Counted from the first letter of the stretch, positions 8,049 to 15,075 are shown. The stretch: DNA of 16,937 nt from an uncultured Anaerolineales bacterium (GCA_938008865.1 CALLJA010000433.1:1-16937); one strand, 5' to 3'. A program made the numbers and translations. The notes: a model not told the origin generated them from the sequence alone.

Positions 8049-9719
8049 TTATCGGCTCTTGTATTTCTCGATGCCATACGCGCGCAACTGCGCCCAGGTC
8101 ATGGTCTGGCTGTCGTCTTTGCGGCGCACGGTGACCATGCGGTCGTTGCACGAGAAGCACGGATCCATGCCCGAGATCATCATGGGCATATCGGCCAGCT
8201 GGTGGCCGACGGCTTTGTTGATCACCGAGGTCCAGTTGCACAGGCTGGGCGTGCGAATCTTGATACGGGTCGGGCTTTCGCCGCCTTCGCTCTTGATAAA
8301 GTAGAAGGCCTCGCCGCGCGGCGCTTCCACACGGCTGACGGTCTCGCCTGCGGGGACCTTGCGCGGGAAGCGCACGGCCAACTCGCCAGCGGGCAGGTTA
8401 TCCACGATGGTGCGGATGGTGAAGCACGAGACCAGCAATTCCTTCAAGCGCACCACGAACTTGGCCTCCAGGTCGCCGCGCTCGTCGGTGATCAGGCTGA
8501 CGGGGAATTTGCCATACGCGCCGTAGGGCGCGTCCACGCGGACGTCGCGTTCGAGGCCCGAGGCGCGGGCGGTCGGTCCGAGCGCGCCGTACAGGATGGC
8601 TTCGTCGCGGGTCATGGTGCCGATGCCGCGCGTGCGCTGCAGGAACATGGCGTCCGAGGTGACCACGTCGAGGTAGTAGCGGATGCGCTCTTCGAGGTAG
8701 TCCATCGCTTTGTGAATGGATTTCGACTGCTCGGGGCCGATATCCTGTTTGACGCCGCCCAGCACGCTGATCGAGTAGTTGACGCGGTTGCCGGTCAGTT
8801 CTTCGAGCAGGTTCATGACGGTCTCGCGGTCGCGCCACGAGTACATGAACAGCGTATCGAAGCCCGCCTCGTGCGCCACGACGCCCAGCCACAACAGGTG
8901 GCTGTGGATGCGCTCCAGGCCCGCCACCAGTTCACGGATGGCCAGGGCGCGCATGGGAACTTCGACCTGCGCCAGTTTCTCCGCGCCCTGGGCGTAGGCG
9001 CTGGTATGGGTGTGCGAGCAGATGCCGCAGATGCGCTCGAGCAGGTACAGGTTCTGGATCCAGTTGCGCTGCTCGGTGGCTTTTTCGATGCCGCGATGGA
9101 CATAGCCCAGGCGCATGCGCGCGCCCGTGATGATCTCACCGTCCACGGCGAACTCGAAGTGGCCCGGCTCCTTGAGGGCGGGATGCTGCGGGCCGATCGG
9201 GACGATGAATTTGTTGCCTACGCGTCCCTGTTCGGGGACCTTCGGGACATCGCGTTCGACGGGCGCGGCGTCTTCGATCTTGAAATCCCTGCGGTTGGGG
9301 AAGACGCCTTCGGGCCAGTCGTCGGGCAGGAAGAGGTGGGTCGGGTCGGGGGTGCCGACCACGATCACGCCGAGCATTTCGCTCAGTTCGCGCTCGTAGA
9401 AGGAAGCCACGGGCACCTGGTCGGCCACCGAGGCGATCTCGGGCTGGCCCTCGCGCGGCAGGCGCACGCGCAGGGACGTGACCGCGGCAGCGTCGCAGAA
9501 GTGGTAGATGGCTTCGAGGCTGCCCGCCTCAGGCCCGAGGTCCAGGCCTGTGATGGCGGAAAGGTAGCCCCAGTCGGCGGCTTTCAGCGCGGCGGTGGCC
9601 TGGGTCAGGTCGGCGGCATCGATGACGATGTCCACACGGTTGGATTCGGGGGTGAGGGTTTCCTTGGTAAAGGGCGCCAGGATCTCTTTGGCGCGTTGGA
9701 GGCGTGCTTCAGTGTTCAT
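8049..9719 (-). CDS. Group 4 [NiFe]-hydrogenase large subunit, NuoC-NuoD fusion (HycE-like)
   Basis: A 556-residue fusion. Residues 1-150 are a NuoC (30-kDa subunit) domain, with YERELSEMLG at about 108 and PNRRDFK at about 141. From about 165 comes the NuoD/hydrogenase catalytic domain. The two NiFe ligand pairs are intact: C231 and C234 in RICGICSHTH, and C521 and C524 in DPCFSCNDR. This marks a true hydrogenase and not a complex I NuoD. After R527 there are 29 residues (MVTVRRKDD...), the expected cleavable peptide. A similar tail is found on E. coli HycE, and cleavage would be done by the HycI-like protease in this operon. The start overlaps the small-subunit stop (ATGA). It catalyses reversible H2/proton interconversion on the cytoplasmic face of the membrane. 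Confidence 0.95.
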   Translation of the reverse strand: MNTEARLQRAKEILAPFTKETLTPESNRVDIVIDAADLTQATAALKAADWGYLSAITGLDLGPEAGSLEAIYHFCDAAAVTSLRVRLPREGQPEIASVADQVPVASFYERELSEMLGVIVVGTPDPTHLFLPDDWPEGVFPNRRDFKIEDAAPVERDVPKVPEQGRVGNKFIVPIGPQHPALKEPGHFEFAVDGEIITGARMRLGYVHRGIEKATEQRNWIQNLYLLERICGICSHTHTSAYAQGAEKLAQVEVPMRALAIRELVAGLERIHSHLLWLGVVAHEAGFDTLFMYSWRDRETVMNLLEELTGNRVNYSISVLGGVKQDIGPEQSKSIHKAMDYLEERIRYYLDVVTSDAMFLQRTRGIGTMTRDEAILYGALGPTARASGLERDVRVDAPYGAYGKFPVSLITDERGDLEAKFVVRLKELLVSCFTIRTIVDNLPAGELAVRFPRKVPAGETVSRVEAPRGEAFYFIKSEGGESPTRIKIRTPSLCNWTSVINKAVGHQLADMPMMISGMDPCFSCNDRMVTVRRKDDSQTMTWAQLRAYGIEKYKSR

Positions 9720-10216
9720 GCTTGCTCTCCCAGTTGGGGTTTGATCGGCTCGGGGCGGGTGCCGTTCTTGAGGTGCGTCAGCAGTTTGACGACGCCGTCG
9801 ATGATGGCTTCGGGGCGCGGCGGGCAGCCTGGGATGTAGGCGTCCACGGGCAGGACCTCGTCAATGTGGCCGACGATGTTGTAACAGCCCGCAAAAGTGC
9901 CGCCCGAAATACCGCACGAGCCGACAGCCACCACGAACTTGGGCTCGGGCATCTGCTCGTAGATGCGCAGCAAACGGTCGCGCGCCTGGCGGGTGACGGG
10001 ACCCGTGCAGACCAGCACGTCCGCGTGGCGGGGGCTGCCCTTGAGCTTGATGCCAAAGCGCTCGATGTCGTAATACGGCGTGAGCGTGGCCAGGATCTCG
10101 ATATCGCAGCCGTTGCACGAGCCGCTGTTGAAGTGGATGATCCACGGCGAGTTGACGCGCGCCCAGGTGGTGATGCCCGACACGACTCGGTTGATCAGGT
10201 TTGGAGTTGCGATCAT
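9716..10216 (-). CDS. Group 4 [NiFe]-hydrogenase small subunit (NuoB/CooL/MbhJ-like)
   Basis: A short electron-transfer subunit (166 residues from this start) holding one [4Fe-4S] cluster. The ligands are C34 and C37 in GSCNGCDIEI, C101 in VGSCG and C131 in PGCPPRP. The spaced C-x-x-C at the first site is typical of group 4 hydrogenases, whereas complex I NuoB has adjacent cysteines. It sits next to the NiFe site and relays electrons from the ferredoxin subunit. The start is uncertain: the frame is open to an ATG at 10288, with further ATGs at 10252 and 10237. I chose 10216 because it gives the usual distance of about 30 residues to the first cysteines. No start has a good ribosome-binding site. 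A gap of 162 bases with an inverted repeat separates it from the preceding gene. Confidence 0.92.
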   Translation of the reverse strand: MIATPNLINRVVSGITTWARVNSPWIIHFNSGSCNGCDIEILATLTPYYDIERFGIKLKGSPRHADVLVCTGPVTRQARDRLLRIYEQMPEPKFVVAVGSCGISGGTFAGCYNIVGHIDEVLPVDAYIPGCPPRPEAIIDGVVKLLTHLKNGTRPEPIKPQLGEQA

Positions 10217-10282
10217 AGGTTTACTCGGTTCTCCCATTTCGATGGGAATCATCCACGGTTTGGCCTTCCACAACCAAAATCT

Positions 10283-10342
10283 CACCACGGAGGCACGGAA
10301 GCACGGAGTTTTTAATCTCGGTGTCTCCGTGTCTCAGTGGTT
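10283..10342. repeat. Imperfect 26-bp inverted repeat inside the hydrogenase operon
   Basis: Left arm 10283-10308 and right arm 10317-10342 pair at 20 of 26 positions. Two more are G-U pairs in RNA, and the loop is 8 bases (TTTTTAAT). The arms contain direct sub-repeats of about 8 bases (CACGGAGG, CACGGAAG, CACGGAG). This sequence style (CCACGGAGGCACGGA...) resembles dispersed intergenic repeats common in environmental bacterial genomes. It lies in the only long gap of the operon, between the membrane-module genes and the catalytic genes. Confidence 0.8.
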
Positions 10343-10378
10343 TGCTCGAATGGGCAGGCGAAATACATGGGTTCATTT

Positions 10379-10693
10379 TTATCCAAGGATCAAGGCGATC
10401 AGGGCCAGGATCAGCCCGCCGATGTACACACCGGTAAACGGCGAGAATCCGCTGGTGCCGATCATCAGCACGCCCAGGTGCAGCACCGCGAAGAACAGCG
10501 CCACCTTGAAGAACGGACGGTAGCCAGGCGCGGCGGGTTCGGTATCGTGCTCTTCGCCGCCCGCATAGCGTTCGCGCTTGCTCACGGCCGCCTTGCCGCG
10601 CGACGAGATGCCCCAGCCGATCAGCGAGAGAATGGCGACCAGCGCCATGTAGAACGTGAGGGCGACCACGGGGGAAAGGATCAAATCAGCCAT
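10379..10693 (-). CDS. Small three-TM hydrogenase membrane subunit, weakly NuoA-like
   Basis: A 104-residue protein with hydrophobic helices at about 7-28, 61-80 and 85-104. Between helices 1 and 2 is a polar loop (SKRERYAGGEEHDTEPAAPG), followed by YRPFFKVALFF. The layout of three helices, a charged loop with a Tyr/Gly/Glu cluster and an aromatic entry to helix 2 recalls NuoA of complex I. The acidic residues of NuoA helix 2 (FDxE) are absent here, with LHLG in that area. It may be the counterpart of a small linker subunit that bridges the membrane module and the NuoH module. It is translated 11 bases after the NuoN/MrpD-like gene. Membership of the complex is inferred from position; the homology call is tentative. 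Confidence 0.65.
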   Translation of the reverse strand: MADLILSPVVALTFYMALVAILSLIGWGISSRGKAAVSKRERYAGGEEHDTEPAAPGYRPFFKVALFFAVLHLGVLMIGTSGFSPFTGVYIGGLILALIALILG

Positions 10694-10704
10694 GTGTCAC
10701 CATC

Positions 10705-12228
10705 CTATTTGAAGATACTCATCAGGGCCGCGCCCGCGGGCTCGGTCAGCCAGTTCATCAGCGATGGGAACAGGCCGAGCACCACCACGGCCAGCGCCAT
10801 CAACAGCAGGGGCAGTTGCAGGGTCCAGCTAATCGAGGCCGAGCCTTTCTTCACCGACCTGGCGGTCACACGCCGATACATACGGTTGACCAGCGGCGCG
10901 TAGTAGGCCAGCGAGATTACGCTGTTGACGGCCGCAAAGACCACGAAGCCCATCAGCCAGCCGTCCCCGCTCTGGAAGCCCGCCACGAAGATCTGCCACT
11001 TGGACATGAAGCCCGCCAGCGGGGGAAGTCCGCCCAGGGCCAGCAGCGCGATGCTCAGCGAAAGCGCCACCCACGGGTAACGGGTGGAGATGCCGTTCAG
11101 GTCGTGCGCCACCAGCGGACGGTGGATGCCCTGCTCGTGGAACAGCGCGTACATCACCGCGCCCACCGCCAGGAAGGCCAGCCCCTTCATCAGCATGTGC
11201 GTGAAGAGGTGGAAGGAGGCGCCCTGCGCGCCAGCGGGCTGCCCGCTGACCAGGGCAATGCCCAGGCCCATCAGGATGTAGCCAATGTGGCTCAGGCTGG
11301 AGAAGGCCAGCATGCGCTTGACCTGCGTCTGCTGCAACGCCAGCAGGTTGCCGTACAGCATGTTCAAGGCGCCAAAGGCCAACAGCAGCCAGCCCCAGGA
11401 GAGCGAATAACCCGTCAGCGTGGAGAGGGCGCGCAGCATGGCCACCAGGCCCGCCTCGATGACCACGCCCGAGAGCATGGCGCTGATCCCGCTCGGGGCC
11501 TGCGAGTGCGCGTCGGGCAGCCAGGTGTGCAGCGGCACCATCGCTACCTTCACGCCGAAGCCGATGAAGAACAGCGCGCCCGCCGCCAGCAGCCCAACCT
11601 GGTTGAGCTCCATCGTGCCGACCATCAAGCGGATCTGGTCCATGTCGAGCGTGCCCGTCTGCGCCAGCACCAGCGCGACGCCCAACAGGGCCAGCGCCGA
11701 GCCGACCGCGCTCTGCACCACGTACTTCATGCCCGCTTCAAGCGAGCCAGGCTGTTCGCGGTAGAATGCCACCAGCAGGTACGACGAAACCGCCATGGCC
11801 TCGAACCAGACCCACAGGTTGAACAGGTCGTTGGCGCAGCCCAGGCCGATCATCAGGCCGATCATGGCCAGCAGCATGGCGTAGTATTTTTCCTCGCCGA
11901 AATCGCCCGCCATGTAACGGCCCGAGAACAGGATCGCCAGCGTGCCAAGCGTCAGCACCATGGCGGCCAGCAGGAAGCTGATGCCGTCCATTTGCAGCCA
12001 GATGCTCTCGATATTGAAGAACATGCGCCTGCCGCCCGCCTGGAACTCCAGCCACAAATTGACGAACGGGAACCAGGTGGCCGCCACGGCCAGCAGGGCC
12101 AGGAAGCGCACGATCCAGCCCTGGCGGGTCAACACCTGCGCGCGCGTGGTCAGCCGCCCGAAGAGATACACCACAGGCGACGACACCAGCGGGATGCCGA
12201 CCAGCAAAGTAAACATGGGAATGTTCAT
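10705..12228 (-). CDS. NuoN/MrpD-like antiporter subunit of group 4 hydrogenase
   Basis: A 507-residue protein with about 14 TM helices of the proton-conducting-transporter (NuoL/M/N, MrpA/D) family. Visible channel residues are E143 in WFEAMAVSSY (TM5), K227 in GFGVKVAMVPLHTWLPDA (TM7), K348 in HMLMKGLAFL and K410 in GFMSKWQ (TM12). One oddity is SGVVIEAGL, with E258 where NuoM, NuoN and MrpD usually have a TM8 lysine. The start MNIPMFTLLVG overlaps the stop of the upstream gene by an ATGA. The open frame upstream of it lies within that gene and is not membrane-like. Its role is expected to be ion translocation (H+ or Na+) driven by the hydrogenase reaction. The coupling ion cannot be read from sequence. 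Confidence 0.9.
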   Translation of the reverse strand: MNIPMFTLLVGIPLVSSPVVYLFGRLTTRAQVLTRQGWIVRFLALLAVAATWFPFVNLWLEFQAGGRRMFFNIESIWLQMDGISFLLAAMVLTLGTLAILFSGRYMAGDFGEEKYYAMLLAMIGLMIGLGCANDLFNLWVWFEAMAVSSYLLVAFYREQPGSLEAGMKYVVQSAVGSALALLGVALVLAQTGTLDMDQIRLMVGTMELNQVGLLAAGALFFIGFGVKVAMVPLHTWLPDAHSQAPSGISAMLSGVVIEAGLVAMLRALSTLTGYSLSWGWLLLAFGALNMLYGNLLALQQTQVKRMLAFSSLSHIGYILMGLGIALVSGQPAGAQGASFHLFTHMLMKGLAFLAVGAVMYALFHEQGIHRPLVAHDLNGISTRYPWVALSLSIALLALGGLPPLAGFMSKWQIFVAGFQSGDGWLMGFVVFAAVNSVISLAYYAPLVNRMYRRVTARSVKKGSASISWTLQLPLLLMALAVVVLGLFPSLMNWLTEPAGAALMSIFK

Positions 12229-13973
12229 GACGCGCTCCAAAGCAAGATACCCAACACAACCACCAGCGCGCCGATGATGCCGACCACGTTCCAGTTCATC
12301 TCGCCCGTCTGGGTCTTCTGTAGAACGGATGCGGACTGGAGCGTGAGCCTGGCAACCTGCGCATTCAACCAATCCAGGCCGAAGCTCTCGCGGCTGAGCG
12401 CTTCCAGCGCCGCGGGCGCGGGAGCCGCCGCCTGCTTCCTGACCATCCAGCTGACCGCCAGCCCGAGCGCCACCACGCCCAACGCGATGTAGGTGGCGGG
12501 CGCGCGGAAGATCTCCTCGGCCAGCGAGCCTAGCGTCAGCACGTGGAATTCATGGAACGGCAGGGTGTGTTCGAGCAGGGACGAGAATGGACCCGCTAAC
12601 AGCCAGGTGGTCAGCGAACCGACCGCCAGGATGCCGAGCGAGACTTTCATGGCCGCGCCCGCGTCATGCGCGTGCAGCGCCTCGCGCGGCTCGCCGAAGA
12701 AGACCATCCAGGTCATGCGCAGGGTGTAGAAAGCCGTCAGGCCCGCGCCGATCAACATGCCGACGTAGGCCCACAGCGGCGTGTGCAGCAAACCCTCTTC
12801 GAGGATGAGTTCCTTGCTCCAGAAGCCGTTCATGATCGGCAGGCCCGCCAGCGCCAGCGCGCCGAGGATGAAGACATTGCGCACGAAAGGCATCTGTTTG
12901 CCGAGGCCGCCCATGCGGCGCATGTCGCGCGTGCCCGCGCTGTGGATGACCGAACCCGCCGCCAGGAACAACAAGGCCTTGAAGACGGCATGGCTCAACA
13001 GATGGAACTGGCTGGCGAAGATTCCGCCCGCGCCGATGGCATAGACCATATAGCCCAACTGACTGACGGTCGAGTAGGCCAGCGCGCGCTTGAGGTCCAT
13101 GGCGGTCAGCGCCATGACGGCCGTGATAAGGGCCGAGATCATGCCGACCAGCATGACCGCGAAGGTCCAGCCAGGGACATGCTCGAAGACAGGGTAAAAA
13201 CGAGCGAGGAGATACACGCCCGCGTTGACCATCGTGGCCGCGTGGATCAGGGCGCTGATGGGTGTCGGCGCTTCCATCGCGTCGGGCAGCCAGGTGTGGA
13301 ACGGGAACTGCGCCGACTTGGCCGCCGCCGCCAGCAGGAACCCGAACCCCATCACGGCCAGCAGGTTGGGGGTCAGTTCGGAGAAACGGGCCAGCAGGTC
13401 GGGGATCTGGTACGTGCCCAGGGTCCCGAAGACGGTCAATGCGCCCGCCAGCAGTCCCACGCCGCCGAACTGGGTGATGATGAGCGCCTTCATGCCGCCC
13501 GCCACCGCCTTGGGGTCGTCGTTGTAGAACGAGATCAGCGCGTAGGAACACAGCGCCGTAATTTCCCAGAAGAAGAACAGGAAGAGCAGGTTGCTGGTCA
13601 GCACCAGGCCCGTCATCGCGCCGATGAAGAGCAGCACGAAGGTGTAGAAGCGGCCCAGTTGGTGCTCGCCGCGCATATAGTCCACGGCAAAGACCACGGC
13701 CAGCGAACCGACCACGCAGGCGATGGCCGCCAGCGCCACCGACAGGCCGTCGGCAATGAAGGTCAGGTCGCCGAAGAGCGCGCCCATCGGCAGGGAGAAG
13801 GCCACGTCACTGGAGGCCTGCGGGATGAGGACCAGCGAGACGAGGCCCGCCAGCACAGAAAAAGAGACAGCCAGCCCGTGTTGCCATTTCGGACGGCTGT
13901 CCCCGACGCGCCAGACCACCAGCGCGCCCAGCCAGGGGATGAGGATTAACGAAAGAACGAGTAGGCCAGTCAT
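12225..13973 (-). CDS. NuoL/HyfB-like antiporter subunit with C-terminal extension
   Basis: A 582-residue protein of the NuoL/MrpA family. Conserved channel residues include E137 (FFFWEITALCSY, TM5), K219 (AAAAKSAQFPFHTWLPDAM, TM7), the His-bearing SALIHAATMVNAGVYL (H244), K332 (HAVFKALLFLAAG) and K387 (GFWSKELI, TM12). After the 14-helix core, residues 490-582 add one helix (about 494-511), a polar amphipathic stretch (520-558) and a final TM helix (562-580). This resembles the lateral helix and TM16 of NuoL, which clamp neighbouring antiporter subunits. It should be the distal pump module. One base separates it from the NuoK-like gene upstream, and it overlaps the next gene by 4 bases. NuoL-like assignment is firm; whether it pumps H+ or Na+ is open. 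Confidence 0.92.
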   Translation of the reverse strand: MTGLLVLSLILIPWLGALVVWRVGDSRPKWQHGLAVSFSVLAGLVSLVLIPQASSDVAFSLPMGALFGDLTFIADGLSVALAAIACVVGSLAVVFAVDYMRGEHQLGRFYTFVLLFIGAMTGLVLTSNLLFLFFFWEITALCSYALISFYNDDPKAVAGGMKALIITQFGGVGLLAGALTVFGTLGTYQIPDLLARFSELTPNLLAVMGFGFLLAAAAKSAQFPFHTWLPDAMEAPTPISALIHAATMVNAGVYLLARFYPVFEHVPGWTFAVMLVGMISALITAVMALTAMDLKRALAYSTVSQLGYMVYAIGAGGIFASQFHLLSHAVFKALLFLAAGSVIHSAGTRDMRRMGGLGKQMPFVRNVFILGALALAGLPIMNGFWSKELILEEGLLHTPLWAYVGMLIGAGLTAFYTLRMTWMVFFGEPREALHAHDAGAAMKVSLGILAVGSLTTWLLAGPFSSLLEHTLPFHEFHVLTLGSLAEEIFRAPATYIALGVVALGLAVSWMVRKQAAAPAPAALEALSRESFGLDWLNAQVARLTLQSASVLQKTQTGEMNWNVVGIIGALVVVLGILLWSAS

Positions 13974-13974
13974 C

Positions 13975-14280
13975 CTAACCTCGCAGGGAAGAGATCTTCG
14001 GAATGTCGAGCGTGCCGAAGCGGATGCGCACCTGCACCGCCAGCGCCAGCGCCACCACGGCCACGATCGTATCGGCCACGATGACGGTCGCCGCCACGCT
14101 CTCGCCGATGCCAGGGTGCCCGCTGACCTTGCCCGCCAGCACGAAGGCCAGCACCACCGACTTGACCAGCAGCTGCAACACCACCACGATCTTGATCAGG
14201 TTGCGGGTGATGAGCAGGCCGTACAGCCCCACGCCGAGCAGGCAGGCCACGGCGATCATCAAAATGTTGAACAGGGTCAT
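13975..14280 (-). CDS. NuoK/MrpC-like small membrane subunit
   Basis: A 101-residue protein with three TM helices and the family signature GVGLYGLLITRNLIKIVVVLQ (about residues 16-36, quoted in part). In NuoK two membrane glutamates form part of the proton path. Here the first site reads Q36, with a nearby K40 (LQLLVKSVV), and the second region carries D70 (VADTIVAV). The acidic pattern is therefore altered, closer to what MrpC, MbhG or HyfE-type proteins show. The start is an ATG overlapping the preceding stop (ATGA), so translation is probably coupled. The open frame runs further upstream but only inside the preceding gene. Its role is to connect the antiporter subunits to the rest of the membrane arm. 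Confidence 0.88.
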   Translation of the reverse strand: MTLFNILMIAVACLLGVGLYGLLITRNLIKIVVVLQLLVKSVVLAFVLAGKVSGHPGIGESVAATVIVADTIVAVVALALAVQVRIRFGTLDIPKISSLRG

Positions 14281-14861
14281 GGCCGTACCTCCGCTTCGGG
14301 GGCCAGGTCGGGCTTGTGCAGGCCCGCTTCCTGGTGGGCGATCACCGCGCTGACCGATTCCAGCGCCTCGGGTTCGATCTCGTCCTCCTTGACGGTCTGG
14401 CTCTCGGTCAGCAGGCCGAGGATGCCCAGCACGCCCGAGAAGATCAGCGCGATCTGAATCCACACGTCGAGGGCGCGCTGTTTCCAGAGCACGTCCACCA
14501 GCAGCAGGTCACGCGTGGCCTGCGGGAGCGGCAGGATCGGCAGGGTCATCCAGCCGACCAGCCCCGCCGCGGCGGCCGCCAGCACAAAGGCCAGCGGCTT
14601 GGGGATGAACGAGGGCGGGTCCTGCGCGTCCTCGCCCACCACGCTCAGGGCGTAGACCAGCAGCACGGTCACCAGGCCCGCGCCCACGCTCAACTCGATC
14701 ACGGCCACTTCGGTCGCGCCGAGCAGGAACAACATCACCGAGACCAGCGCGCTGACCACGGCCAGGTACAGCGCGGAGGCCAGCAAACGCGGCGACCGCA
14801 CTGCCTTGTAAGCGCAGAAGACCGCGCCGAGGCTTAAGAGTACGTAAGGAGCGATTTCCAT
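14277..14861 (-). CDS. DUF4040 (MbhD/MrpB-like, NuoJ-like) membrane subunit, first gene of hydrogenase operon
   Basis: A 194-residue protein with about five TM helices. The stretch LFLLGATEVAVIELSVGAGL (about 45-64) matches the DUF4040 pattern seen in MbhD and MrpA/B proteins, which occupy the NuoJ position in complex-I-like assemblies. A further pair of helices (about 88-110 and 129-153) may correspond to a fused MbhE-like part. Residues 155-194 form an acidic soluble tail (VKEDEIEPEALESV...). A GGAGAG site lies 9 bases before the ATG. It is the first gene of the operon, and the CRP/FNR-type operator lies 59-74 bases upstream. Assignment to the MbhD/NuoJ role is by motif and position; the fused C-terminal part is less certain. 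Confidence 0.8.
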   Translation of the reverse strand: MEIAPYVLLSLGAVFCAYKAVRSPRLLASALYLAVVSALVSVMLFLLGATEVAVIELSVGAGLVTVLLVYALSVVGEDAQDPPSFIPKPLAFVLAAAAAGLVGWMTLPILPLPQATRDLLLVDVLWKQRALDVWIQIALIFSGVLGILGLLTESQTVKEDEIEPEALESVSAVIAHQEAGLHKPDLAPEAEVRP

Positions 14862-14891
14862 TTGTATAGACTCTCCATCATTCCAGTTGTA

Positions 14892-14897
14892 AGTCTA
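14892..14897 (-). promoter_or_regulatory. Candidate -10 box of the hydrogenase operon
   Basis: On the minus strand this reads TAGACT (4 of 6). A start about 7 bases downstream (near 14885) would place the TGTGA palindrome centre at about -42, the usual class II activator position. This spacing supports the call; the box alone is weak. Confidence 0.4.
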
Positions 14898-14919
14898 GCC
14901 GCGTTATTCGTCCTTGTTA

Positions 14920-14935
14920 TGTGAAAATAATCACA
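14920..14935. promoter_or_regulatory. CRP/FNR-family operator upstream of the hydrogenase operon
   Basis: The sequence TGTGAAAATAATCACA is an exact TGTGA-N6-TCACA palindrome, the consensus recognised by CRP-type regulators of the CRP/FNR superfamily. It is centred 66.5 bases upstream of the first hydrogenase codon, in an AT-rich patch of a GC-rich window. No regulator gene lies in the window. The position fits activation of the operon promoter, or repression if the further upstream promoter (-35 at 14978-14983) is used. Confidence 0.7.
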
Positions 14936-14954
14936 AAATGTCATGCAGTCCTTC

Positions 14955-14983
14955 CTGATATTTGTTACATCAATGGTCGTCAA
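14955..14983 (-). promoter_or_regulatory. Alternative sigma70-type promoter for the hydrogenase operon
   Basis: On the minus strand, TTGACG (14978-14983, 5 of 6 to the -35 consensus) is followed after 17 bases by TATCAG (14955-14960, 4 of 6 to the -10). Transcription would start near 14948, upstream of the palindrome at 14920-14935, which would then lie in the leader at about +13 to +28. Confidence 0.45.
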
Positions 14984-15026
14984 TAAGTCGAAATAATGGA
15001 AGGGCTGTCTGGTTATTAGGAGAAAC

Positions 15027-15054
15027 AAAAAAGCCAGAGAATGCCTTCTCTGGC
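15027..15054 (-). terminator. Intrinsic terminator of the small membrane-protein gene
   Basis: On the minus strand a 9-bp stem, GCCAGAGAA pairing with TTCTCTGGC (plus positions 15033-15041 and 15046-15054), has a 4-base loop and is followed by six Ts (15027-15032). It lies 22 bases after the stop of the gene at 15076-15606. It should insulate the hydrogenase operon from upstream transcription. Confidence 0.9.
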
Positions 15055-15075
15055 CTCGAAATCATGCCCGCCCCG

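Noticed and set aside
10283..10342. The inverted repeat as an intrinsic terminator within the operon
   Set aside because: The stem is imperfect, and no T-run follows the hairpin on the minus strand in the direction of transcription.
10816..12492. A 558-codon plus-strand frame opposite the NuoN/MrpD-like gene
   Set aside because: It is a His/Gln/Arg-rich antisense shadow of a clear membrane-protein gene.
6243..14861. Reading the operon as respiratory complex I
   Set aside because: The large subunit has both CxxC nickel-ligand pairs and a cleavable tail, the small subunit has CxxC and not adjacent cysteines, a HycI protease is present, and no NuoE, NuoF or NuoG is found.
14863..14868. TATACA on the minus strand as the hydrogenase operon -10
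   Set aside because: Transcription from it would begin a few bases inside the first gene, after its start codon.
14862..15075. A small gene or RNA in the longest intergenic gap
   Set aside because: Only a terminator, promoter-like boxes and the TGTGA palindrome are visible. A 64-codon minus frame here has no ribosome-binding site and runs into the first hydrogenase gene.
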